From JAEXOD01 sp043805435 (GTDB lineage: Bacteria; Bacteroidota; Ignavibacteria; Ignavibacteriales; Melioribacteraceae): a DNA stretch of 64,000 nucleotides. The stretch covers positions 1 to 64,000 of the forward strand of contig JAZDHY010000111.1 in the NCBI GenBank assembly GCA_043805435.1, read 5' to 3'. The notes beneath the pieces are model-generated. The model did not search any database. It had not been told where the DNA came from and saw only the letters and a list, made by a program, of their open reading frames with translations. Shown one piece after another: positions 46,160-55,731 of this stretch. Positions within the stretch are counted from its first letter, which is position 1, and every line of letters begins with the position of its first letter. Made by a program: the position numbers and the translations under genes.

Positions 46160-47506
46160 ATGAATAATTGTGATACGCTTAATAGCGGAGTATCTTTAGC
46201 CTGGGGGATTTTTACAAGCGGAATAATTTGGAAAAACGAATATATGGAAGATGAACTGACACATATTCCAATAGACAAACTTAACAATTTAATTTTTGAA
46301 ATGAGGGAAATAAATAAGGATGAATTTTCATTTATTCTTAACGAAATAAATTTTAAATTATATAAAACCGATAATAACTTGTTTATATTAACAACCGAAA
46401 CCTTGTATAATCAAAATGTTGAACTTAATGATTCGGTTATTACCTCAAAAGAATTTACGCACGATTTAAATAATATATTAGCAGCAGTAAATGCAGGAAT
46501 AACATTACTAAAAAGTAAAGTTAAAGAGGATGAAAAATTACAAAAGACTATAAACGTTATAGAAAATAACTTATTTAGGGCAATGCAGCTTGCAGGCAAT
46601 ATGAGTAAAAGTAAAACGGAAGAAATTGTTTTACCCGATTTAATTTCGCTGCCCGATTTGTTAAATATGCTGGCTGTTGATTTACAAAACTTGTTACCCG
46701 AAAGAATAATTTTTACTTTAAAAATTGAAGACAATATTCCTTTAATTAAAGCTGATTTTGAAGATTTGTACAGAGCATTATTAAATATATGTATTAATTC
46801 AAAAGAAGCAATTAATGAAAAAGGAGAAATAATAATGAATTGTATTAATTATTATAACCGTTTGGATAATACTGATTATGTAAAAGTAATTATAAAAGAT
46901 ACCGGTGAAGGGATAAAAGAAGAAAATATTAATAAAATATTTAAATCGGGTTTTAGCACCAAAAAGAAAAAAACCGAATCCGGAATTGGATTGAGTATTG
47001 TAAAAAAAATGATTACGAAATATTATGGCACTATTAAAGTTAACAGTTTTTCCGGTTTAGGAACCGAATTTGAAATATTATTTCCTGTAATATCCCCAAA
47101 ACCAAAAAATATAAAATCGCCAATAACAGTTACCGATAAAGAAATAAAAAAAAGAATAATAATTGCCGATGATGAAACCCCTATGGTTGAGCTGCTTACC
47201 GAGTTATTAGGCTCGTACAATTACGAGGTAGAATCGGCTTATGACGGATTAGAATTAATTGAAAAAATAAAATTAAACAATCCTTACGATTTAATAATTG
47301 TTGATGAAAAAATGCCAAAACTTAACGGTTTGGAAAGCATCTACAGACTGAGGCAGTTAAACATAAATACAAACATAATTTTATGCAGCGGCTCGGGATT
47401 AAAAGAAAAAACAAATTTGTTTGAAAAATTAAAAATTTCTAAATTTATTAAAAAACCTTACAACTTTGATGAATTATTAGAAAATATAAAAAATTTAATC
47501 GATTGA
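46160..47506 (+). CDS. NtrB-like histidine kinase with C-terminal receiver
   Basis: 448 aa, no membrane segment. An N-terminal ~90-residue region of unknown fold precedes the dimerisation helix with the phospho-His in 'FTHDLNNILAAVNAGITLL'. The ATPase domain has 'LYRALLNICINSKEAI', 'DTGEGIKEENINKIFKSGFSTKK' and 'SGIGLSIVKKMI'. A receiver follows ('IIIADDETPMVELL', Asp in 'DLIIVDEKMPKLNG', Lys in 'FIKKPYNF'). It starts one base after the NtrC-type gene, so the two form a two-component pair. Its 3' end overlaps the convergent receiver-DHp gene by 12 bases. Confidence 0.88.
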   Translation: MNNCDTLNSGVSLAWGIFTSGIIWKNEYMEDELTHIPIDKLNNLIFEMREINKDEFSFILNEINFKLYKTDNNLFILTTETLYNQNVELNDSVITSKEFTHDLNNILAAVNAGITLLKSKVKEDEKLQKTINVIENNLFRAMQLAGNMSKSKTEEIVLPDLISLPDLLNMLAVDLQNLLPERIIFTLKIEDNIPLIKADFEDLYRALLNICINSKEAINEKGEIIMNCINYYNRLDNTDYVKVIIKDTGEGIKEENINKIFKSGFSTKKKKTESGIGLSIVKKMITKYYGTIKVNSFSGLGTEFEILFPVISPKPKNIKSPITVTDKEIKKRIIIADDETPMVELLTELLGSYNYEVESAYDGLELIEKIKLNNPYDLIIVDEKMPKLNGLESIYRLRQLNINTNIILCSGSGLKEKTNLFEKLKISKFIKKPYNFDELLENIKNLID

Positions 47507-48178
47507 AATATTTTTCTTATCAATATTTATATCAATCATCTGAGTGTTGTTTACATAGTCTATAAATGTAGGCTTTTTAATAGAACTTAATTTTTCCAAA
47601 ATCTGAATAATACTTTTTGCGGCATTATCAATAATATCTACGCGTTTTAATACTGCTTCTCTGGAAATTTCCTCTTTACTTAATTCTCTTTTAATTGCAG
47701 AAACAGAAAGATTAATAAGAGTTAAAGGTTGTTTAATTTCGTGATTAGCAGTAACAATAGTTGCGGCATAAGTTTTAATTTTTTCTATTTCAAGATAAAG
47801 TTGATTTGTTTCCCTAAAACGCAATGCGGATTTAATACGGGCAATTAATTCGGTTTTATTAAATGGTTTTTTTATATAATCAAAAGCACCGGCATTTAAA
47901 CCTTCTTTTATATCTTCAACGCTTGTAAGAGCAGTAACAAGAATAACAGGAATATCTTTTGTTTTATCGGAAGAAGTTATTATTTTACATGCTTCAAATC
48001 CCGACATACCGGGCATCATTACGTCAAGCAACACTAAGTCGGGATCTTCATTTTCGGCCTTCTCGATGCCCGCGGGGCCATCGTAGGCGGTAATAACTTC
48101 GTATCCTTCATTTTCTAATCTGTCTTGTAAAATAAAAACATTATCCGGCTGATCGTCAACTACTAGTATTTTGTTCAT
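47495..48178 (-). CDS. Response regulator with DHp-like helices but no ATPase domain
   Basis: 227 aa. A receiver (residues 1-120; 'ILVVDDQPDNVFIL', Asp in 'DLVLLDVMMPGMSG', 'ILVTALTS', 'YIKKPFNK') is followed by a helical region: 'AATIVTANHEIKQPLTLINLSVSAIKREL' and 'KRVDIIDNAAKSIIQILEKLSSI'. This looks like a histidine-kinase dimerisation (DHp) hairpin with the His in 'NHEIKQPL'. No ATP-binding domain follows. It could pass phosphate on, inhibit, or dimerise with a kinase. It is the last gene of the pilus cluster and lies 1 base after the hybrid kinase. Confidence 0.8.
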   Translation of the reverse strand: MNKILVVDDQPDNVFILQDRLENEGYEVITAYDGPAGIEKAENEDPDLVLLDVMMPGMSGFEACKIITSSDKTKDIPVILVTALTSVEDIKEGLNAGAFDYIKKPFNKTELIARIKSALRFRETNQLYLEIEKIKTYAATIVTANHEIKQPLTLINLSVSAIKRELSKEEISREAVLKRVDIIDNAAKSIIQILEKLSSIKKPTFIDYVNNTQMIDINIDKKNISID

Positions 48179-48179
48179 T

Positions 48180-51100
48180 TTAACTCTCCAAATTAAAAAT
48201 TTGATTTACTTTAGATGCAAGGAATGGGATATCAATAGGTTTAGTTATCAAATCGGTAAAACCATTTTTTACAATGATATCTTTTTCTTCAAGCATTGCA
48301 AATGCTGTTAATGCAAAAACAGGCAAATTAGAAAATTTAATATTATCTCTTATCTTTTTAATTGTTTCAAAGCCGTCCATCTTTGGCATCATAATATCCA
48401 ATAAAATTAAATCGGGTCTTTTTGTTTCCAAAATTAATAAACATTCAAGGCCGTCTTTAGCAAAGATAGTTTCGTAACCCAAGCTTTCAATTATTTGGCC
48501 AACCGTAAATAGCGTATCCTTATCATCATCAACAATCAACACTTTATGTTTTTTAATAAATATTTCATCTTGTTGTTTTTTTGAGTTTTCAAAATAGTCA
48601 TTTTCAAAAACATCATCAAGCAATAAATTAGTTGTAGAACCGATTTTTAACTTTTCACGCAATATACGAAGAGAATCAATTTTTGTTGTAACATTTTTTG
48701 ATAAAACATCAAATAATTTTAAATTTAGATCATCCATGATCTCTTTTTCGTACAATTTTGGCAGAATAAGAATAATGGGTATATTTCGCGTTATTTTATT
48801 AACCGATAATTCATATAATAGATCGATTGAATTAAACCGCGAAGAAATTAAATCTATTATTATCATTTCCGGTTTTTCAGAAATAATATTATCAATTATG
48901 TATTCATTTTCGGAATAGTTTATAATAGTGAACCGCTGCGATTTTCCTGAAAATGACGCACTTCCGATATTAATGATTTTATTTGTATTGGTATTATAAA
49001 AATTGTCAGCCTGCTCGATAACATTAATAAATTGTTCGTATGTTAATGGAGCAATAATATATTCAAAGATAGTAAAGATAAAACCGCTTTTACTATCTGC
49101 CGGAAAACAGAATAAAATAATAGGCGTATTAATACATTCCTTATCAGCTTTAATATTTTTAATAAATTCAAACGGATTAGGAAACATAAAATAGTCTAAA
49201 ACAATAGCATCCGGCACGTTATTAAATGTTTTGTTATAGTTTTGCAGATTATCCGTATAAGAGGTGACGTTAAAATTATTTGAGCTTAGATATCCGGCAA
49301 GTAGATCAATATTGTTTTGATCATTTGAAAAAAGAAAAATTGGGTTTTGCGAAATAGCTTCAACCAAAGATTTTTCTCTAAATGGTTCATTTGATTGCAT
49401 ATGAATAGAATGTTTTTTTACTTGAGTGACAATATTGGGCAATAAAATAGTAAAAACAGAACCTAGCCCCAATTGGCTGTTTATGGATATTGTACCACCA
49501 AGTAATTCAAGCATCCGTTTAGAAATTGTTAATCCAAGTCCGGTGCCTCCATATTTACGTGCCGAACCTTCACTGGTTTGCCTGAATTCTTCAAAAATAA
49601 GGGAATTATTTTCTTCGGCAATTCCAATTCCGGTGTCTTTAATAACTATGCGTAAACCTGTTGATTCGTATAAACTGATTTGTAATTGGATTTCACCAAC
49701 ATCTGTAAATTTTACCGCATTGCTAAACAAGTTTGATAACACTTGTTCGAGTTTAAGTTTATCTGTAAATACTAAAAATTCACTGTTGTCTTGGTAGGTT
49801 ATTGTAAACTTTAGATTTTTTTCTAAAATCATTTGTTCACTTGATGTATATAATTCGGTAATCAAATTATTTAAAATAAAACTTTCCGGTTTAGTTTCAA
49901 GCTGTGCAGATTCTAATCTTGAGAATTCTAAAATATTATTTATTAAACTAAGCAATTTTTTACCGTTATTAATAACAATATTTAATCTGTTTTCGTTTTT
50001 ATCTGAAAGTGATTCGTTTTTTAATATTAATTCCGTAAGGCCAAGTATTGAATTTAGCGGCGTTCTCAATTCGTGTGACATGCTTGCCAAAAATTGCGAT
50101 TTAACTTTAGCCGATTCAACAGCTTTAGTTTTTTGTTCTTCTAATTGAATAGCATTTTCTTTCAATTCGTTATGTAAAAATCGTAATTGTTCGTTCTGTT
50201 CGGTTATTTTTGTGTTTTGAATTTGATACTGTTCGTTTAAAAATTTTAATTCGGTAACTAAGTTTTCCAATTTTTCATAAGCAATAGAATTACTTAATCC
50301 CACACTTAATTGTTCCATAATTGATTCGAGATATTGCAAAATATTTATACTCGGTTTTGCTACTGCTCCAAGTTCAATTATGCCAATAATTTCTTTATTA
50401 AAAATTATAGGAAAAATAACAATATATTCCAATCTGATTGAGGCAATTGAAGTGTTAATTACCGGATAATTTGAGGTAAAATTATATTCAACCGCAGTTT
50501 TTGATGTAACTACCCGGCTGTATAAATTTTCTACTGTCTGATTTGAAATGGTTTCTTTATTAAGTCCATAGTATGCAACTTGGTTATATTTATTACCATC
50601 AAAAACATAAAATATTCCAATGTCTAAATTAAATTCAGTAATTATTTTATTTAAAACAGCATCCGAAATTTGTAACAATGTGGCATTTTCGTTAATTAGG
50701 GTAATAAAATCAACATATTTTTGTTCGTTTTCCTCGCGGCGTTGAATTTCGTCAAGCATTTTATTAAGAACGGCTCCAAGATTTCCTATTTCATCGTTGC
50801 TTATAATAGAAACTCGTTCGGAAAGATTTTCGGCTCTGGTTTTTTCTACAACTCTGCTTATTGAAGACAATTGTTTACGGAATTTTGCCGTAAATATCAG
50901 CACAAAAATAAGCGATAATGCAATTGATGCAGAAGTTAAAATAATAATAATAAGCTGCATTGTGCTTCTATACTCTGCTGTTTCATATGACAGAGAAAAA
51001 ACAATAAATTTTAAATTATCATATGGAGTAGTATGCATTTTAGGAGAATAAAGGGCGGCAAGCAAATCGTAATTTGAAAGTTCTTCCGAATAAATATCAA

Positions 51101-51696
51101 AATTGTTTTTTGAAGCTAAATAATTAATAGCATTATTTAAGCTGCTGCTAATTCGTTTATTAATAGACTGGTTAGAGGCAATTAAATGGTTGTTTTTTTG
51201 GATTAAAACAATTTCGGAGCGAATTATTTTTGAAAGTAAACTTAAAAAATTTGTATCTAATATTTTGCCGTAATAAAAAGTGCTACCATAATTGTGGACT
51301 GTAGTAAACTTAAGAATAATATTAGGGTTTGACGCCGCAAAGCTATGTATGGAAACATTTTCGGGTTGAAAATTAATTGCACTTTTAGCTTTGAAGGATT
51401 TAAGATTAATTAATGAATCGTTAACCAATGTAAAAATAAAATCAATATTTAGGCTGTCTAGATTAATTTTGGAAAAATCGGATAAAAGAGGTATAATTTT
51501 ATTAAAATCGGAATCTGTTTTTTGCAAAGAATTTTCTAAAGTAATTGCAAAATGGTTGGTTGAATTTAAAACTGTTTTACTATGCTGATTAAAAAGTATT
51601 TGATTTGTCAACGAAAAAAAAAATCAGTATCGAAGAAACGGAAACTAAAAAAGTAACCGCAAAAGTAATTAGCACTAGACGAACATTAATTTTCAT
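48180..51696 (-). CDS. Membrane hybrid histidine kinase with three receivers; frame broken at a ten-T run
   Basis: The main frame (48180-51611) encodes 1143 aa. Upstream, in another frame, the ATG at 51696 encodes MKINVRLVLITFAVTFLVSV and more hydrophobic residues, a perfect missing first membrane helix. The frames meet at ten T (A on the forward strand, 51614-51623). With nine the protein reads on as 'ILIFFSLTNQILF', giving ~1171 aa. Domains in order: TM1, an extracytoplasmic sensor, TM2 ('LIIIILTSASIALSLIFVLIF'), HAMP, GAF, coiled coil, HisKA ('FLASMSHELRTPLNSILG'), HATPase ('DTGIGIAEENNSLIFEEF'), two diverged receivers and a canonical receiver ('VLIVDDDKDTLF', 'LILLDIMMPKMDG'). The 5' end overlaps the receiver gene by 11 bases. 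It may sense an envelope signal for the pilus. Confidence 0.88.
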
Positions 51697-52066
51697 TATG
51701 TTCTTTTTGGATTACTTTCCGAATGGTAATTATCAATTCGTCAAGGTCATAAGGTTTGCTAATAAAATCAGAAGCTCCAAGCCTTGCAGATTCGATTGCA
51801 CTTTTAACATCGGCATAGGCAGTTAAAACAATTACTTTAGTTTTAATCCCTTTTTGATGTAAAGTTTTTAATACATAAAATCCGTCCTTAACAGGCATTT
51901 TAAGATCAAGAAGAATTAAATCGAATATATTTCCCTTATCAAAAAATTCAAAAGCAGAATCGGCATTAGTTGCAAACCGAGCATTATAACCAATTTCATT
52001 TAATTCTTCGGCTAAAACAGTGCATAAAGTAAAATCATCATCTATTATAAGAATTGATTCCATCAT
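51686..52066 (-). CDS. Single-domain response regulator
   Basis: 126 aa, a receiver only. Acidic pocket 'ILIIDDDFTLCTVL', Asp in 'LILLDLKMPVKDG', Thr in 'VIVLTAYADVKSAI' and Lys in 'FISKPYDL'. It overlaps the stop of the secretin gene by 4 bases and the start of the hybrid kinase by 11 bases, so it is translationally coupled to both. The sequence is close in type to NtrC receivers but has no output domain. It may control the pilus machinery by protein contact, as CheY-like PilG/PilH do elsewhere; this is inference. Confidence 0.92.
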   Translation of the reverse strand: MMESILIIDDDFTLCTVLAEELNEIGYNARFATNADSAFEFFDKGNIFDLILLDLKMPVKDGFYVLKTLHQKGIKTKVIVLTAYADVKSAIESARLGASDFISKPYDLDELIITIRKVIQKEHNEN

Positions 52067-53274
52067 TTTTCATCCTCAACCTTTTTAGGAACGTTTAGCT
52101 TTAACTCTTCAAGGCGCATTTTATTTTGCAAAATTTGTTCTTTTAAGGCATCTTTTTTAGTAGTTACCCTATCTTTTAAAGATTGATTAATTTCGATATG
52201 TATCAAAATAATCACTTCCTTTTTTGTAACTTCTTTGCTATCATAACCGGTTAAATATTTTATTCCTAACACCCACCACGGTAAATCTTTTAAAAAAGGA
52301 ATGCCACGCCTAATATTTGTTTCTTCATTTATAAATAATCCGCCAATTGCGGTTTCTTCGTCATCCAACATTAATACTTGAGTTGTTGCTTTTGTCTTGC
52401 GGATTTCGGGGCGTTCTACGTCGGCTAATGCAGAACTGCGTTCTACATCTAAATGTAATAAAATGTAATCTAAACCGTCATCGGTATAAATAAAAGGGGA
52501 TACTTCAATTATAGTTCCGGTAGAAAAAAATTGTTCGACAACATTTCCGGCAAAATCTTTTTGTTTTACAGAAATATCAGAACCAATTTGAATTCTTCCT
52601 TTTTGCTGGTCTCTTACGGTTATGGAAGGAGATGCAATGATTTCACCTAAATTTTCAGTTTCAAAAAATCTAAACATAGAAGAAGCTGTACCGGTAAAAT
52701 CACCAATATCAAATTCAGAGGAAGCATTTACGTTAAAATCGGAAGTGGTAGTTGTACTGCTTTGCGCAAAAGAAGTTAAGCCTGTTCCAACACTTAATCC
52801 CTTTTTTGATAAAAGTGCCTGCCAGTTAATTCCGCGTTCACGCATTTCGGTAACGTTTGCCTCAAAAAACACAGCCGAAATTTTAACATCTCTTGCGGTA
52901 ATTGGAGCATAATCGTTTGTCGGTGTTTTTTCCGTTTCAACTGTTGCTGCTTTAATAATAATAGCAGATTCTGTTTCTTCGTATATTAATCCTTGATATT
53001 GTACAATAATATACAATGCTTTTTTATATGGTATTTTTGTAAGTTCAATTCCTATCGGTTTGTTTACTTCAACAGTAGAAACGACTTTTTTCCCGGTAAT
53101 TTTTTCGCTTACTTTACTAATTACTTCAATTGCGGTACTGAAAGGAATGTTTTCCGATAGAGTAATTAATTCTTGTGGATTAACTACACCGCTAAGTGTT
53201 TTTTGTAATTCCGGTTGAGCGTTTATAGAACAAACCCAAAATGCAATTATAAAAAATATCAATGTTCTTTTCAT
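52063..53274 (-). CDS. Short secretin (PilQ/GspD-like)
   Basis: 403 aa with a signal peptide (residues 1-19, 'FIIAFWVCSINAQ'). An N-terminal STN/N0-like domain ('PFSTAIEVISKVSEKITGKKVV...IGIELTKIPYKKALYIIV') is followed by the secretin core: 'ISAVFFEANVTEMRERGINW', 'ASPSITVRDQQKGRIQIGSDISVK', 'GTIIEVSPFIY', 'KTKATTQVLMLDDEETAIGGLF' and 'GIPFLKDLPWWVLGIKYLTGY'. A charged C-terminal coiled coil may be the pilotin or partner site. At ~400 aa it is much shorter than usual PilQ/GspD (600+), lacking the repeated N1-N3 modules. It should form the outer-membrane pore of the pilus-like machine. It overlaps the PilO/P gene by 4 bases. Confidence 0.9.
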   Translation of the reverse strand: MKRTLIFFIIAFWVCSINAQPELQKTLSGVVNPQELITLSENIPFSTAIEVISKVSEKITGKKVVSTVEVNKPIGIELTKIPYKKALYIIVQYQGLIYEETESAIIIKAATVETEKTPTNDYAPITARDVKISAVFFEANVTEMRERGINWQALLSKKGLSVGTGLTSFAQSSTTTTSDFNVNASSEFDIGDFTGTASSMFRFFETENLGEIIASPSITVRDQQKGRIQIGSDISVKQKDFAGNVVEQFFSTGTIIEVSPFIYTDDGLDYILLHLDVERSSALADVERPEIRKTKATTQVLMLDDEETAIGGLFINEETNIRRGIPFLKDLPWWVLGIKYLTGYDSKEVTKKEVIILIHIEINQSLKDRVTTKKDALKEQILQNKMRLEELKLNVPKKVEDEK

Positions 53275-54170
53275 TTTTTTTCACTCTTCTTTTTTTCTTT
53301 TTCGGTAGCAAGTGTCAATTTAACTTTTTCAATTATTCCGCCTTTATTCAAAATAAACTGGACTTCGTTTTTTTCAAAATCAATTTTTGTAACATAACCC
53401 AAATAAACTTCGTCACCTTCCCAAAGTAAAAATGTTTTTCCTTTGGCGTCAACTAAAAAAGCACCGTCAGGAATTAATGCAAGAAGCTGAGCTGTTTGGA
53501 CATCTAATAAATTATCTAAATTGGGAGGAATTTCGTTACGTATAGCGGGATAAAAGATATCATATACAGAATTAGGAATCAGACTGTTTTCCTTAATGGT
53601 GGTTGTTGAAAAACGATCATTATTCGCAAAATAAATATTGGCCTTAATTGTAAAATTTACCAAATAATTTGGATTTCCATCCTCATCAACTTTAATTAAG
53701 TTGGATAAATTAACGGATCGAATTTTTTTAAGTTCTTTACTTTCTTCAATTGCATAAATAAGTTTATAAAAATCATTAAAATAGGCAGTCCCGCTTAACG
53801 TATATAAATAATAACTAAATGAACCCTCTTGCATAATGTTTTCGAAAGTAATATTTACAAACGATTCGGGAGCAAAATTGGCAGAAATACGATTAACAAA
53901 ATCATAAAATCTTGCCTGAGAGAGCATAAACGGAATATTAAATTTGCGTAATGCCAAAATAGAATCGAGTGCAGCAGCTCTTTCTTTTAATTGGCTTAAA
54001 TTGTCTAATAATTCGTCTTTATTTAGCATTGTTTTTTTCATCTGCTCAATTTTATTAACCTTTTCCCTAATAATTCCGCGTTGATGGAAAAAAGCAAAAT
54101 ATCCTCCAATAGCAGAAATAAAAATAAGAATAACAAGCAGCATTAGTGTATTTACAACTTTACGGTTCAT
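53271..54170 (-). CDS. PilO-PilP-like fusion protein
   Basis: 299 aa. One N-terminal membrane helix (residues 8-28, 'LMLLVILIFISAIGGYFAFF') is followed by a coiled coil ('VNKIEQMKKTMLNKDELLDNLSQLKERAAAL') and a ferredoxin-like domain ('SYYLYTLSGTAYFNDFYKLIYAIEES...KIRSVNLSNLI'), the PilO plan. The C-terminal part ('GAFLVDAKGKTFLLWEGDEVYLGYVTKIDFEKNEVQFIL') has the PilP/GspC beta-domain pattern, here without its own lipoprotein signal. Such a fusion would link the inner-membrane complex to the secretin in one chain. Gene order (PilMN, then this, then secretin) supports the call more than sequence alone. Confidence 0.75.
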   Translation of the reverse strand: MNRKVVNTLMLLVILIFISAIGGYFAFFHQRGIIREKVNKIEQMKKTMLNKDELLDNLSQLKERAAALDSILALRKFNIPFMLSQARFYDFVNRISANFAPESFVNITFENIMQEGSFSYYLYTLSGTAYFNDFYKLIYAIEESKELKKIRSVNLSNLIKVDEDGNPNYLVNFTIKANIYFANNDRFSTTTIKENSLIPNSVYDIFYPAIRNEIPPNLDNLLDVQTAQLLALIPDGAFLVDAKGKTFLLWEGDEVYLGYVTKIDFEKNEVQFILNKGGIIEKVKLTLATEKEKKKSEKK

Positions 54171-54171
54171 T

Positions 54172-55728
54172 TTATCTTGTCGTATCCTTAGTGATGGTAT
54201 AGTTTATAATAAAGGAATATGCTGTTTTTTCTCTAATTGGTTCATGTATAACGTTTTGTAAAACGGCTGTACTGTTTTGATCAACAAACTTGGTAATAAC
54301 GGGGCGTGATAATGTAATTCCGTTTATAATAATATTTTGATCATCTTTGCTTTCTATTTTTGTGAACCAAAAATTCCGCCTTCTTTCCATAAATGAAGAG
54401 ATTTTTTCAATTTCCGTATTCCAAATTTCGGTACCGGTCATTGCGGAATCGAGAAGTGTCTGCGTTTTATCAAAACCGGCAATCCTTTGGTACAGAGGAT
54501 TTATTTGTGCAGTAATACTTTCGTTCTCTTTTTCCATTTTAACTAAATTTTCATATTCGTAATTAAGTTCATCGGTGGTTTTATAATTGCTAAGAATTTT
54601 AAATGTAAAATAAAAAGTAGCCGCAAATAAAATTGGCAGCATCACATAACTGTGCCAGCTGAATTGGAAAAACTTTTGGTTTTCTTTTATGTTGCGCGGT
54701 AAAATAGAAATGCCCTTACCTTTGTTTTCCAGCTCCTCAAAATATTCAAATCCTGCCGCAAGAAGTATAGAATATGCACCTAAATTTTCAATTGCATCAG
54801 TAGCAAGCAACGTTGAATCAAACAAATCGAATTTTAAGCCGGTAACATTTGCTTCGGGAAATGTACCATAAAACGATAGCAGTAAATTTTCGGAATTATC
54901 TTCTCCGCACAATACAACATTATCTAATCTGGGAATGCCGCCATTTTCCATTTCCAATAAAATTTTGGAGAAATACACATCATAAGTGTGTAGATTTTTG
55001 GTGCCAATATCCAGTGTAGCACCAATATGAACCAACTTTTGACCCTCTAAAAAAATTAACTGACTATAATCCTTTCCTGTATAGATAATCAATGTGTAAT
55101 CTTCGGGGAAAAATTTTGTAGATTTTGATACTAAGTTGGCAAGTGCAATTTCGCCGCTTTTTATGGCTGCTATTTTATAAAATCTTTTTTTGTTTCTATT
55201 TGCAACAGAATTAATAAAATTTACAACCGGTACTTCGGTATCAAGATAAACTGAAAGGTATTGTTTATCGGATAGTTCAATATAATCAATTGAATCGCTG
55301 CCGATATTAATATTTTTTGTAACCCTAATATCTTCAATTAAATTAGAAATTATATTTTTTTTGTCCTCAATTTTTTCTCTGTCATAATAATGATATTCAA
55401 TTGCGGGTTCGGAAGCAACAGCAATAAAATCGAAATTTTTAAGTTTAAATTCCTTTAGTGAAGATGCAATAATTTCAATGTTTGAAACAGAAGATGTCAC
55501 AAAATCATCTTTAACGCTGTCTGTTTCAAGTCCATCAAAAGAAATATCTTCTCCTGAATCCTCAATAATAACTCGACCGTCTTGTACCGGAGAATCATTT
55601 GATGTAAAATTAGCCGGAGGATTAGCTGTGGAAACGACCTTTAATATTTTAATCACATCGTTTTCGTGAGTTAAAACAGCAGCTTTGTTTTCATTTCCTT
55701 CTGTATAAACACAAATTACAGCTTTCAT
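54172..55728 (-). CDS. PilM-PilN-like fusion protein
   Basis: 518 aa. The first ~330 residues look like a PilM/GspL actin-like domain, acidic in the early part and with 'LIIYTGKDYSQLIFLEGQKLVHIGATLDIGT' and 'RLDNVVLCGEDNSENLL' as late strands. One membrane helix follows (~355-375, 'SYVMLPILFAATFYFTFKIL'), then a coiled coil and a PilN-like ferredoxin domain ('WNTEIEKISSFMERRRNFWFTKIES...INGITLSRPVITKF'). The GspL architecture (actin-like part, helix, small periplasmic part) is similar, so a GspL relation is an alternative. It lies between the PilT-like gene (3-base gap) and the PilO/P gene (1-base gap). Confidence 0.75.
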   Translation of the reverse strand: MKAVICVYTEGNENKAAVLTHENDVIKILKVVSTANPPANFTSNDSPVQDGRVIIEDSGEDISFDGLETDSVKDDFVTSSVSNIEIIASSLKEFKLKNFDFIAVASEPAIEYHYYDREKIEDKKNIISNLIEDIRVTKNINIGSDSIDYIELSDKQYLSVYLDTEVPVVNFINSVANRNKKRFYKIAAIKSGEIALANLVSKSTKFFPEDYTLIIYTGKDYSQLIFLEGQKLVHIGATLDIGTKNLHTYDVYFSKILLEMENGGIPRLDNVVLCGEDNSENLLLSFYGTFPEANVTGLKFDLFDSTLLATDAIENLGAYSILLAAGFEYFEELENKGKGISILPRNIKENQKFFQFSWHSYVMLPILFAATFYFTFKILSNYKTTDELNYEYENLVKMEKENESITAQINPLYQRIAGFDKTQTLLDSAMTGTEIWNTEIEKISSFMERRRNFWFTKIESKDDQNIIINGITLSRPVITKFVDQNSTAVLQNVIHEPIREKTAYSFIINYTITKDTTR

Positions 55729-55731
55729 TTA

